A stretch of 64,000 nt of DNA from Incurvaria masculella. Taxonomy: Eukaryota > Arthropoda > Insecta > Lepidoptera > Incurvariidae. Below the pieces are notes generated by a model. That model was not told where the DNA came from and searched no databases. It saw nothing but the letters and a program-made list of their open reading frames with translations. Both the position numbers and the translations under genes were made by a program. This document shows positions 45,621 through 56,565 of the stretch, piece by piece (position 1 is the first letter of the stretch; every line of letters begins with the position of its first letter). Location: contig OX335652.1 in assembly GCA_946894095.1 (NCBI GenBank), forward strand, positions 5,727,001 through 5,791,000. Reading direction: 5' to 3'.

Positions 45621-45881
45621 AAAAAACCGGCCAAGTGCGAGTCGCACTCAGACAAGAAGGGTTCCGTACCATCGCACAAGAATTAACAAAAAAAAACACG
45701 TTTTTTGTATGCCTCCCCTTTATTTATTAATTTTACCTATTTGTTGTTATAGCGGCAAAATAAATAGCAGCTGCATACCTATTACGGTTCATGAGATACA
45801 GCCCTGTGACAGATGGACGGACGGACAGCGGAGGCTTAGTAATATGGTTGCGTTGGCACCCTTTAGTTACGGAACCCTACA
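45621..45881 (-). mobile_element. Metulj-like SINE-type repeat, copy 6
   Basis: AAACCGGCCAAGTGCGAGTCG...GGGTTCCGTACCATCGCAC...TAGCGGCAAAATAAATAGCAG...GTTACGGAACCCTA. The (GACG)n tract is short and the body has small deletions. Confidence 0.8.
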
Positions 45882-46455
45882 AATTATTTGTATACATGGA
45901 ACAGCAGTATAAATGGTTCCTCTATTATAGCGGCTTTTTGATTTTGTTAATGGATTAGTTGTTAAAAAAATGCTTAACCTAAAAATGTGAATATCAAATT
46001 GTAACTAAAAAAGCAAGTTATTTGAAAGTTTTACGCGCCCAGGCAGGTCGCACTTCACAAGCGAAGGAGTTGCAATGCCCGGTAGCCTCGGGACGTCACA
46101 GCGGACCACCAGAGGAGTAGGAACAGCCACCTACCTCCAGCAGCACCAGCTCCTAGGCGTCGGGTCCCGGGACAGTCAAAGTCAAAAGCTCCACGATGAA
46201 ATGTTGCGGGGACGCGGTGCATGCGTGCACCACGCTTGACAGCTAGTACCAGAGCGAGAGAGAGAGTGGCGTAGGAAAAACTTTGGATGGGATTGAATGC
46301 TTGTGAAGTGCAAACTACCCACCTAGGTCACCCATGCCTTATTGGCGTGAACAAAAGTTATACATATACTTAAGCGGGGCTTACGCGAAAGGTATTTAAA
46401 TCTAATCTTTTGTCAAAATTGTTCGCACAAGTTTGTATTGAACACAATAAAAAAA
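45882..46455. other. GC-richer segment with short inverted ends
   Basis: At 46047 TCGCACTTCACAAGCG and at 46298 GCTTGTGAAGTGCAAAC form an inverted pair around 240 GC-rich bases, possibly a small element (about 46034-46340). There is no credible frame. Confidence 0.35.
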
Positions 46456-47422
46456 TCTAATAAATATTATAAAGGGGAAAGTTTGTAATAATGGATGGAT
46501 GGATGGATGGATGGATGGATGGATGGATGGATGGATGGATGGATGTTTGTTACTCTTTCACGTAAAAACTACTGAATGGATTCTAATGAAACTTTACAAT
46601 AATATAGCTTATACATCAGAATAACACATAGGCTACAATTTATAAAGATATTGTGCCCATGGGCTTTAGAACTTTCACGGGGCTGCGAAAACGATGCCGG
46701 TAGCGCTACTTCACACCGGGGGGAGCGGGGCCGGGGGCGGGGGGGCGGGAGCGGGGCCGGGGGCGGGGCCGGCGGTCCGACGGGGGCGGGAGCGGGGAGG
46801 GGGCGGGTACAACTTGGTATTTCCCGCAACTTTAGGACTACTTGGTAAAATCCTTGAGAACCAATTACTCGATTTACATGCGGATGGTATCTACGTCTAG
46901 CCTGATTCTACTCAAAACTTATAGGCTACTTAATATAACGCTTCATTACCAGAAGGGTGAGTAGAGAGTGTTAAATTCTTATAACTTGCGAACCAATAAC
47001 CCGATTTATGTGCGTATTTTATCATTGTATAGGATCTCTGGGAGCAGTCAGTTTCGAGATGGGTTACTGCTATCGATGTTGAGGCTAGCTGTGGGTTGGA
47101 GTCCACGCAAAACTTCCCTACATTACACGTTACTTACTTACTAGGTAAAAAATGTTGCAGTGCAAGTGCAGAAAGGTTCTGGCGGCAAATGCTTTTTATT
47201 TTTAAAATAGCCACCAAATGTCAACGAAGCTCTAAATGGGAATTATTGGATGTTTCTCATTAAATCATGATATTTCATCTCGAACGATCTTGATTAAATT
47301 TGGTAGATGGATACATTGTCCTGGACCAGTTTGACCCTATTATGGATCAGCCATGTGAGCTACTTTATCCATGAAATAATTTAGCCGACACTAACCCGAG
47401 CGGAGCCGGGTACCGCAGCTAG
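46456..47422 (+). mobile_element. Non-autonomous Helitron, 967 bp, complete ends
   Basis: It begins TCTAATAAATATTATAAAGG immediately after an A and ends CCCGAGCGGAGCCGGG, TACCGCAG, CTAG immediately before a T. Rolling-circle Helitrons insert between A and T, start with TC, end with CTAG and have a hairpin about 10 bases inside the 3' end (here CCCG...CGGG, 47395-47410). All four are met. A (GGAT)n tract lies at 46492-46544. No Rep/helicase frame is present. The apparent proline-rich minus frame (46569-46829) is the G-rich block read backwards. Confidence 0.88.
46717..46806 (+). repeat. G-rich block inside Helitron
   Basis: About 90 bases made mostly of GGGG runs separated by C, AGC or CC (GGGGGGAGCGGGGCCGGGGG and similar). 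More than eight G-runs of four or longer lie on one strand, enough for several alternative G-quadruplexes. GC content is far above the surroundings. Confidence 0.85.
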
Positions 47423-47695
47423 TATATCATAAATATGAGTGAATTATCAAAAAGTACCATTTTAGTGAAACACGTGTATTTTTTTATTTTGTGCACGCGC
47501 ATAAAAATATACTTTTTACCAAGTGTTTCTCAGTTGTTTCCTAAACAGTAGATTTTACTATTTCAACCGTAGAATTAATTAATAGTATCACATAAAATAC
47601 GATTTCCAGTACATTGATTCCACATTCGACGTAGTAAATTCGTAATTAGTATTTTTTCCCGTCTAATACTATCATGTTCCCGCTTAACGCTAGTC

Positions 47696-48687
47696 CAGGT
47701 GGTGCATTCTAGCCAAACTTATGTAAACACTTTACTGAATCATAGCTGAATCATAGCTGAATCAGTTAATTACTTCCGACCTATTCCTGCGGCATTTACT
47801 GAATCGCATACGGAAACGAATATGCTATTTTTCGTTATTCCCGAGGTTATTCCTCAACTCGGAAAGTATGATTTTAAATAGGACTGTGGCAGTGGGAGCT
47901 AGTGTAGTGCTATCTCTTTCTGTTTTTCAGTAATAGACGTGCTCGCTCTAAGCTGCTAACGAATGGTAGCGCACGAAAACAAACACGACTCGGAGATTCG
48001 ACACATCGAAGATTTGTATTTTAGCTTATTCTGTGTTTGTTTACTGCTTATGGTGAACCTCACTGAAGTTTCAATTCAAAAAGTAAGTAACTAACGGAAC
48101 AGTGGCCGTGAGGATATATTATGAACTATTAACATCTTCTTATTCTAACGTTTCGTTTGCCAAAATATTATAGCGTAATGTTTATAAATGCGTAGCGACA
48201 CCGCGGCGGGACGGGGAGGAAGTCGCCGCTTCTTTCTGGGGTCGGCGTGTCGACGTCATTCTGCATTTCTTCGCCCGCTTAACCAGCAGGCGTGTGACGA
48301 GTTACACCACGAACGATGAAAAGCCTAACAAATGCCGGACAGGCCAGACCCGCAAATGGTTTCCAAAAATGTTTCCTAAAATCCCAAACATAACTGGCTA
48401 AAGCCGAATGCCTGGCAACCTTTGTCATTGCAGCTGCGGAAACAAGTACGAAATTATTCCAAGAATGAATCAGTAAACGCAGCTGTCAAAATCTTCCCAG
48501 AATGCCAAAGTTTTCATCGTCCATACAAATAACAATTATTACATATGTAAACGTTTAATTCCGTGGCCACTCATTCCGTGTGGCGCTGCGATCGGTTTCT
48601 AGAATGCCAAAGTAATGTCAAAGTAAATTCTTCTTCTGTTAACTCTACTGAATCCGCAATGACGGAATGCTAAGAATACATGCCCAG
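47696..48687 (+). mobile_element. PIF/Harbinger-like non-autonomous element A, 986 bp
   Basis: The element (47699-48684) starts GTGGTGCATTCTAGCC and ends GGCTAAGAATACATGCC-like. CAG on both sides is a 3-bp target duplication of CWG type, as known for part of the PIF/Harbinger group. The ends are imperfectly inverted (13 of 20 positions). It contains a tandem GAATCATAGCT repeat and a GC-rich middle but no transposase frame. A copy of equal length lies at 50592-51577. Confidence 0.8.
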
Positions 48688-50043
48688 TTCATTCAGTGCC
48701 GTTACGTGTCCACCCATAACTGCGACATGACCACGAACTCGTGTGTCTCTAACCTCACATTGTAACTCTCGGTCATTAGGAACTATATAGGGAGGGTATT
48801 AAAATGACTCTTCCAAAAAAATATTTAATTGCTTTAGTTTTGTCAATGAATGAAATCTTATTGAAATTATTGATTCATAATCAATCCGCCCGCCTTACTC
48901 ATATTTTTAGACACTTTAGGGTATTTGTATCCATATTTTAAACAACAATCCAACGGACCGTCGTGATTTTTTTAATATGTGTAAATAGTTTGAGTGGAGA
49001 CTGTCTAAGGATTTGTTCACTATTTTCCCTAGTGGATCTGGGCACCACACCTAGTTGCTTATAATTTCAATTTAAATTTAATAATTGCTTACTAACAATT
49101 TGCTTGTAGGATTGAAGTCAAAATCGTTGAAGTCACGGTAGAGCACTCTCATAATTCATATAATTATTTTACTTATGGATATACTCTTACATTCATTTCA
49201 ACCGCATAAATGATTTTATTTTTACTTTAACGCGCCCTATATTGCTTAACCTTAATACTAGCGCGCTGCTATAGAGCGAGTCACGGAATTTATAGAAACA
49301 TAACCCGCGATTGGGTTTCATTATTGTCAAAATTTAAGTATGCACTGTACCTGCTAAGTTAAATACTTATATGTTAAGTAATTATATGTATAAAACATTT
49401 ATTGGGCAGGTTTATTTTTTCTATGAATTAATTATTTCTTCACAGCGCTTTATAGGTACTTTAAAGCATATATTATTAGTTAAAAAAAACTCAAAAGTGA
49501 ATATTATTTTCCGCAGAATGTTAATTTTCACAGCGAATTCCTATTATGCTCAGCTCATTACGTCTATGAATTATGTTTTGTCCATTGCCGTTATTAGGTA
49601 CCTAACATCAGAAGCCATAGTGGTGCCGGAACAATGATCTCGGCGTATTTGTGCTTCTAATTGGACCGTCTCGGACAAAGCCTTGGAGACACACTGGTAC
49701 GTATTCACACTCGGACGATGAACGTGATCGATCAAAGGGCTAGCACGAAATGTTGTTATGTAATGTTCTTCAGACGTTTAAGACTAAAATGGCGCACAAA
49801 AATGTTTTGTCATTGATGTATCACAGTGACGTCATTATTTGTATTTATTACTTACAAGAAATTTTTTTATCCATCTAAATTTATTTTTTTTACTCGCTAG
49901 TTCGAGTTCAAATAAACTACAACGGATAAGCAGCAGTTTACGCGTGATACCAGTAAGCAGTTTAGTGCGCTTGGTCAACAGATGGCGCCACTTGCCTACT
50001 TCCATGCCGAAGTGGATTTTACAAAGCTATCCCTGTATAGATT
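48688..50043. other. Unassigned stretch between the twin elements
   Basis: AT-rich. Small frames at 49371-49637 and 49839-50170 lack motifs. Confidence 0.35.
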
Positions 50044-50576
50044 AGGAGGTCGCGACAAAAATGGTAACGATAACGTAAATGGCTGCAACTGGTTACACGG
50101 GATAAAGACCAACCCTCTGAAGCTAAATGTGTCAGTCTGCCTGTTCCAAGTGGTTGCGTTACGTAGATAATGGGCCTGAAAAACTAGTTATGGTGACAAA
50201 AAATATATATTATAAGGTAATTGGATGCAAATAACGAAGCATGAAAGTATCGGTGTATACTTGCTTAGTAATACAAAAACTCAACAAACATTTAGTTGCA
50301 TTTCGTAGTTATAAGCGATTTAGGATACAGATATAACTTAAGGTATATTTAAGTATTTAATTAAAAAACCGACTGGTTTTGTTGTATAATTAATAGGTAT
50401 CAATGTTTCCAGACAATCAGTATATTCATCAGCATCTATTTTATATAGTCAATCTAGATAACACAACCACTTGGCACGGGCAGCCCGACATATTTAGCAT
50501 CAGAGGGTTGGTCTCTAACCTGTGAACCCAGATTCAGCCATTTACCTTATCGTGACCAAAAACGTCGTGACCTCCC
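50044..50576. mobile_element. TIR element with about 120-bp arms
   Basis: Left arm 50044-50166 (GGAGGTCGCGACAAAAATGG...CCAAGTGGTTGCGTTA) and right arm 50455-50576 are inverted copies. Both include GACCAACCCTCTGA, and ATGGCTG occurs in the same place. The 290-bp centre is AT-rich. Non-autonomous; ends about 15 bp before element B. Confidence 0.75.
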
Positions 50577-50588
50577 GGAATAGTACAT

Positions 50589-51580
50589 CTGGTGGTGCAT
50601 TCTAGCCAAACTTATGTAAACACTTTACTGAATCATAGCTGAATCATAGCTGAATCAGTTAATTACTTCCGACCTATTCCTGCGGCATTTACTGAATCGC
50701 ATACGGAAACGAATATGCTATTTGTCGTTATTCCCGAGGTTATTCCTCAACTCAGAAAGTATGATTTTAAATAGGATTGTGGCAGTGGGAGCTAGTGTAG
50801 TGCTATCTCTTTCTGTTTTTCAGTAATAGAAGTGCTCGCTCTAAGCTGCTAACGAATGGTAGCGCACGAAAACAAACACGACTCGGAGATTCGACTCATC
50901 GAATATTTGTATTTTAGCTTATTCTGTGTTTGTTTACTGCTTATGGTGAACCTCACTGAAGTTTCAATTCTAAAAGTAAGTAACTAACGGAACAGTGGCC
51001 GTGAGGATATATTATGAACTATTAACATCTTCTTATTCTAACGTTTCGTTTGCCAAAATATTATAGCGTAATGTTTATAAATGCGTAGCGACACCGCGGC
51101 GGGACGGGGAGGAAGTCGCCGCTTCTTTCTGGGGTCGGCGTGTCGACGTCATTCTGCATTTCTTCGCCCGCTTAACCAGCAGGCGTGTGACGAGTTACAC
51201 CACGAACGATGAAAAGCCTAACAAATTCCGGACAGGCCAGACCCGCAAATGGTTTCCAAAAATGTTTCCTAAAATCCCAAACATAACTGGCTAAAGCCGA
51301 ATGCCTGGCAACCTTTGTCATTGCAGCTGCGGAAACAAGTACGAAATTATTCCACGAATGAATCAGTAAACGCAGCTGTCAAAATCTTCCCAGAATGCCA
51401 AAGTTTTCATCGTCCATACAAATAACAATTATTACATATGTAAACGTTTAATTCCGTGGCCACTCATTCCGTGTGGCGCTGCGATCGGTTTCTAGAATGC
51501 CAAAGTAATGTCAAAGTAAATTCTTCTTCTGTTAACTCTACTGAATCCGCAATGACGGAATGCCAAGAATACATGCCCTG
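50589..51580 (+). mobile_element. PIF/Harbinger-like non-autonomous element B, 986 bp
   Basis: The element (50592-51577) has the same length and orientation as element A and differs from it at only a few positions that I could spot (for example TTTTTCG versus TTTGTCG near 50724). CTG on both sides is its own 3-bp CWG target duplication, different from the CAG of copy A. So it is an independent insertion and not a segmental duplicate. Confidence 0.8.
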
Positions 51581-52247
51581 GTCGGCCTGCCGGTACTAAA
51601 ACAATTTCAGGAACAGTCGGGCGATTCCCGAAGAAGATTGTTCTTGACTGGCGCGCCATGCGAGGGCGCCTAAAATTAAGTGGAGTGTTCTACAAAGTAG
51701 CTCCACGGATTTAAAAGGCGCCCGAGCGCTGAGGACGGCCAGTCGTTTTTGGAAAGCGATACCCAACGATTGTGAGACGCCGAAGTGATTCAAGTGAACT
51801 AGCTCTTTCAGTGAAATAGTTCAAACATTCAGTGTGAGTTTTTCTCGCCATCGACGTGTTATAAAACACACACGTTCACAATTTTGTGAGTTTATTTGTA
51901 AATTATTGAAATAAAAGTATAAATTAATAACTTTTGGTGTTTTCGCCTTTAATTGTACCCCACCCACGTAACAAAACTATCGAACAGTACATTTTGCTTC
52001 TCAAAGCGCATACGATTACAAAAGCCTTTGGGGGTTCTCCACAGACCTTATGTTGACAATGGCGCACTACACGGGTAACTCGTGGCACACTGCGACCAGC
52101 AATTTCCAACCAGTAAAAGCCAAAAATATGTAATGTATGCATCAATGTATGTATGTAAATGAAATTCAATTGGAGTCATGCGTACGTGCTTTATTTATCC
52201 ATGCTTTATCGTACGAAATAAATTGTAATCGCGTTTAGTAGCAGGCT
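51581..52247. other. Possible LTR-like remnant
   Basis: 51590-51950 is GC-rich, then has TTATAAAACACACACG and AATAAAAGTATAAATTAATAACTTTTGG. This resembles the end of an LTR with a polyadenylation signal, but I found no partner LTR, primer site or target duplication. The minus frame of 65 codons (51596-51793) is not recognised. Confidence 0.25.
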
Positions 52248-52577
52248 ATTTTTTTTATGTAACTGGATATGGATGGCTAATGCCAAACTAACCGTTATAT
52301 ACATATTAGTCACATAGGAACAAGGGTCCTTCCTTATATTACTTGGCTAGATTGAATTGAATGAAAAGACACGGCCAATTTTCATTGCCGCTTCGACCAT
52401 CGTTCATTCAATGTGATGGTACCAACCTGGGCGGGATTAACCCTACCACCTAATAAGGGGACCTACAGTTTTAAGTGTAATCAGAACCACGGCCAGCCCC
52501 AACGGTTGAAAATGGACACCCATCCAGAACCCAATCCAGAATATCAAGGTGTCGCGTCACTGAAATACCGAGACTGA
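52248..52577 (-). mobile_element. tRNA-derived SINE, subfamily B
   Basis: Poly(T) at 52248-52257, then ATGTAACTGGATATGGATGGC, the common body, GAAAATGGACACCCATCCAGAACCC and the remnant head ending ATACCGAGACTG. Part of the head region is deleted. Confidence 0.75.
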
Positions 52578-52682
52578 TAAGACAATAGAAAAGACACCAC
52601 ATAAAATATCAATATGTAAAACATTTTTTTATTTAACTTAGTTTAATTTACAGTGATTTACAGGGAGGCCATGTGAAACTAT

Positions 52683-52773
52683 GTTGGACGGACGGATGGA
52701 CGGACGGACTGACGGACGGCTGGACAGCCTTTGACAGCTTTCAGGTTCACCCTTTGGGTACGGAACCCTAAAT
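52683..52773 (-). mobile_element. Metulj-like repeat, one end only
   Basis: A (GACG)n tract followed by CACCCTTTGGGTACGGAACCCTAAA matches the terminal 90 bases of the family. A SINE tail scrap (GGTATTAGCCATCCATGTTCAG) follows at 52817. Confidence 0.7.
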
Positions 52774-52865
52774 ATGGTCGAAGGGACATCCAAATCAATC
52801 TATCCGTGCAATACAAGAAAGGTATTAGCCATCCATGTTCAGTTAATTGAAACAATTTTAGGATT

Positions 52866-53591
52866 AACATGTACTCTGCAGCCCAAAATACATATCTACT
52901 TTTTATATGTTTATATGTGTTTTTTCTTTTTATTTTTTTTTATTTTTTCTCCACCTCTAATGATAGTGAATGTCAAGAAATATTCGTTTTTCCTATTTCA
53001 TCTTTTTTTCTAAATTAAAAAAAATCCTTATGACTTAATAAATCTCCACAAGCTCTCCTTCATTTCGTAGAATAATGTATTAATTAATTTTCTTAAATGT
53101 ATGTAGATATTCATAATATTGAATACATTATTATTCGAGTACTGCACCATGTTGTACGCCCATATTTGAATGCCTACCTACATCGTTTAATTCACCGCTC
53201 TCGCCAGTCAACGACGTGGCGGAGCGGAAATTGATTTTGAAGCCTTTTGCAAAGTTAAGAGCGCCGCCATTCCTCTCACCCATTTCCATCTCTCACCCAC
53301 GGTGCGCTTTGATGAGGACACTTATGATCGCTTCTGAAGTTAATGAGTTTTTTAAGTCGTGTAGGCCCGGCTATTTATTTTAAATTTAATCTACCTGGAC
53401 CGTATATTTAATATGGTTTTATCGCTGGTAAGTGTAATATAATACGTATGTATAAAAACAAATGTGTGCGAAAATATAAATGTTATTTAACAAGACAAAG
53501 CGGTACCTGGTACGTAACTTGTATTTGACTGCCCCATCTTTCCACCTTTTTGGCACTCTACGACTCACAGATTTCCATTAGAAACATCATT
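52866..53591. other. Unassigned, pyrimidine-rich start
   Basis: 52918-53010 is dominated by T with C. No gene or repeat recognised further on. Confidence 0.35.
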
Positions 53592-53757
53592 AAGCCCCGA
53601 TTGCTCGAAGAGACGGCTGACTTAATCAATGTTCAAACACGTCACTTTTAGTGAAACGCATAGGGTTCCTTCCATACTGTCCAAACAAAGTGACGTGTTT
53701 AATCATACTTTGACGTTGATTTTGATTTTTAGTTATTTCGTGCACTCGGCCCTAAGA
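53592..53757 (-). mobile_element. Small MITE-like repeat, copy 2 (longest)
   Basis: AAGCCCCGATTGCTCGAAGAGACGG...CGTGCACTCGGCCCTAA is the inverse of the repeat at 1356-1472 with an additional end. The termini are imperfectly inverted, so this copy probably shows the full element of about 165 bp. Confidence 0.65.
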
Positions 53758-54318
53758 ATCACTCAAAAAGAGTCTCAGTTACTTAGAAAAGGCTCACATA
53801 TAATTCAAGATCTAGAACACTATTGTTCGAAGTGAAACATTCTATAAGCATGTAATTGTCTAATTTTAATTTAAAATCTTAAGCATTTAATCGACAAAAA
53901 AGTATATTGTAGTTTTAAAAAAAAAACATTGAATCACTATTTAGAAAGACGCCAAAGAAAGTTCGTGTCTTGCGCATGATCTTGTGAATAATTTTTTACC
54001 AGCATTTATAGTAGGTATATCCCGCATGGAAAAGTGGCAAAAATATCATCAAAAAGTTTTCGTATCCCAAAGACAACGTTATTTAACTTTATTTATTAAA
54101 TAAATAATACATATATATAATATATGGTAACCCGACATAACTGTTCGAACAATTGTTACCACAATATTCTTTTTTGATCTAGTTATTGCATTGGTATGAA
54201 GTACGATTTGAATCTGCAACTGAATTCAATCCGCATCTGTTTACAATGTTTAAGTAATAATAAAAATAATAAATAATAACTTCCGGAAGTATATAATGAA
54301 GGATTGATCGGTCGACAT
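53758..54318. other. Unassigned AT-rich stretch
   Basis: Nothing recognised. Confidence 0.35.
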
Positions 54319-54785
54319 CTGCCGAGCTTATGGCCAACCAGGTGAAACCATCCGCCATATTACTTACGGTTGTTCGCGCCTGGCGAGCGTTGAGTACCTG
54401 GAGCGGCACAATCAAGTAGCCATATAGTCCATCAGCAACTTGCCTTTAAAGACGGCCTCATCGACTCAGTGGTGCCATATTATAAGAACAAACCGGAAGA
54501 CGTGTTAGAAAAGGATGGCACTAGGAGGACTCCGATTCCAGATCCAGAAAGCGGTTCTACTCTCGAACACGAGAATCGTTCGGCGGTTTCTGTCTCTGTA
54601 GATCGGAGCGGCCTTATAGGATTTGTCCTAGGTGGGACCTCAGTAAGGTTTTCCCGTTTTAGGTTTATAATTATTAAGGCTTATTTTTGTATTTTTGTAT
54701 GAAATAATGTAAACCTAAAATTTTATAATAAATATATACTGTGATAAATAATAATAGAACTTAGTAATAATAATAATCATTATTT
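54319..54785 (+). pseudogene. LINE polyprotein C-terminus, frameshifted
   Basis: From 54319 one frame reads CRAYGQPGETIRHITYGCSR and then LASVEYLERHNQVA, stopping at TAG near 54427. The reading then continues in another frame as HQQLAFKDGLIDSVVPYYKN and KPEDVLEKDGT. GETIxHIxxGC...RHN and VPYYKxKPxxVLE are, from memory, conserved at the C-terminus of an insect non-LTR retrotransposon polyprotein. After VLEKDGT the similarity fades, so the end is damaged. An AAT-rich tail at 54740-54780 may be the 3' end. A dead fragment; clade not assigned. Confidence 0.65.
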
Positions 54786-54888
54786 TATGTATGCACGCAA
54801 AAACATTATCAGCGCCATCTAGTAGAAGATAGGGGAAGCATAGTGTCGATTCGAATATAATCGAGAAATTAGTTGGATGACGTAATTG

Positions 54889-54965
54889 ACGGGATAGCTC
54901 AGTTGGTTAGAGCAGTAGACATGTAATTCAAAGGTCGCAGGAATCCTGCTTCCGACGAATGTAAC
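54889..54965 (+). pseudogene. tRNA-Thr(TGT)-like sequence, T-loop deleted
   Basis: GACGGGATAGCTCAGTTGGTTAGAGC has an intact D arm and A box. CATGTAA gives a 7-base anticodon loop with TGT (Thr). GCAGG-AAT-CCTGC forms a perfect 5-bp T stem but lacks four bases of the loop, which removes the B box. The acceptor stem pairs with two mismatches and the anticodon stem is poor. So it is a tRNA pseudogene or the head of a SINE, not a working tRNA. Confidence 0.6.
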
Positions 54966-55271
54966 GACCAATACTTTTTCATAGATATACGCGGTAAGTG
55001 TATACCCGAAATGATTTTTGTAATAATGGGGACGTTTTCCTTAAAATATAAAGAAAATATGATGTTACACAACAGAAGGATGTAAGCTACAGCCTAATGT
55101 GTCGCCGCAGGCATGGCCTCAAGCCCAGGAATTTTCTTATATTGCGTCTCGTTCAAACTGAGCCAGTAACGTGTAAATATGTCTTGGGAATATTAATATT
55201 GAGACAAACAGAGCGACATTTGAAAAGACGTTTGTGTCTAAAATGTATTAAAATAGTCTTAATAAAAAAAT

Positions 55272-55374
55272 ACTTAGCCCCGGTTCCTTCCATGCTGTCC
55301 ACACAAAGTGACATGTTTAATCATACTTTGAAGTTGATTTTGATTTTTTGTTCTTTCGTGCACTCGGCCCTTAG
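55272..55374 (-). mobile_element. Small MITE-like repeat, copy 3 (partial)
   Basis: GGTTCCTTCCATGCTGTCCACACAAAGTGACATG...CGTGCACTCGGCCCTTA matches the right half of 53592-53757. Confidence 0.65.
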
Positions 55375-55479
55375 TGTGTGGCATGTTTGCGAAACGATTT
55401 TATTACTGGAAAATCTCCCTAGAATTATGACTTTTCGGCTCAACATGGCAACACCAGAATTCCCGCCCATTTAGTAGCG

Positions 55480-55990
55480 AGAAAAAAACTCTCTCTCCCT
55501 CGCACGCGAACATCGCGATTCAACGAACATAGCCTTTGGCGGGACGCGCGCGCAGCACCCACACCACCCAAAGTACAGGCGTCGCAAACCGCGCGCTACG
55601 CCTTCTATAACTAGACCGAGCAAGCCGCGTTGCGGACATTCGGGCTGGGGCGCCATGGGGGCGCCCAGCACCGCGGAACGTGTACGAACTTCTTCAAAAC
55701 GGACGGTTGACAAAATCAAGATGGTTGGAGCCTAGTCGGTGCCGATCACGTGGGAGGAGCGCCGCGATGGACGCCAGGACGGCCACGGCCGGTTGATACC
55801 GCGAGCAACGGTGGAGCTGCTGAACGGCGCCTCCTGTAACGTCGCCAGTCCACATCCAGCACGTGCGCGTCTTCTGCGAGACCTTCTTGTAATCGGTACT
55901 CCTCAAACTTATATCCTGGAACTGTATGCCCATGGCCGGTGAGCTAGGACCCTACTATAGTCGCTCGGGGGAGCGCGGCGAATAAACATT
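55480..55990. other. GC- and CpG-rich island, identity unknown
   Basis: Sharp rise in GC over about 500 bases (for example GGCGGGACGCGCGCGCAGC). Minus frames of 82 and 79 codons and a plus frame of 67 codons are open without recognised motifs. The plus strand ends TATAGTCGCTCGGGGGAGCGCGG followed by AATAAAC and then ATTGGACTTCTGGTG. This could be the R/U5 part of an LTR or the 3' end of some element. A host promoter is the alternative. Confidence 0.3.
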
Positions 55991-56344
55991 GGACTTCTGG
56001 TGATTACCTCCATTGCGTCTGGTATACATAAACTCTGTGGTAATTTAAAATTTGTAAATAGATATTATTTTCTTTGAAAGGCGAAGCCAGAGCCCATCTT
56101 ATCCTTCTCAGTATAGAGTTTAGTTCTTTGGATCTCTTGACTAGATTTTGTGCTGTGTTTATGTCTTATATAATATAGATTGTACATGATGTTAAATTTG
56201 GTGCACATTCATAATTCCTCCCTGTGTTAGGCCTTTTTCCTTCCGCTTTCCCGCACACAACAACTCGGCGGAGGGTTGCTTGTGGGTTCTGTTGCGGAAA
56301 ATACCAGCACCGTCTTCAAATCCGGTGCTTTTTGTCAAAAACGG
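55991..56344. other. Unassigned stretch
   Basis: Nothing recognised apart from a GGAGGGTTGCTTGTGGG block near 56270. Confidence 0.3.
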
Positions 56345-56565
56345 TCAGTTTGGTATAAGCCATCCATGTCCAGTTACATAAAAAAAAAGTTTAAGTTGTT
56401 CAAATATTTTTTCTTCAACTACATTTAAATTGAAAGAGCACAATCATCTTCATTGCCGCACCTGTTATTATTGTAAATGATGCGGTCCTAGTTCCCATGT
56501 GATATTTTGGGCTCAATAATGACAGAAGGCGTGGTATGAACCATCCATGTAATTACATAAAAATA
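56345..56565 (+). mobile_element. Two SINE tail scraps
   Basis: GGTATAAGCCATCCATGTCCAG...ACATAAAAAAAA (56350-56390) and CCTAGTTCCCATGTGATATT...GGTATGAACCATCCATGTAA (56487-56560) are both 3' ends of the tRNA-derived SINE on the plus strand. Confidence 0.65.

Noticed and set aside
46569..46829. Proline-rich 86-codon minus frame
   Set aside because: It is the G-rich block of the Helitron read on the opposite strand, followed by Helitron sequence.
47698..51578. Two 988-bp direct repeats 1.9 kb apart read as LTRs of a retrotransposon
   Set aside because: Each copy has its own 3-bp CWG duplication and imperfect inverted ends, there is no primer site or polypurine tract, and the interval between lacks any gag or pol frame.
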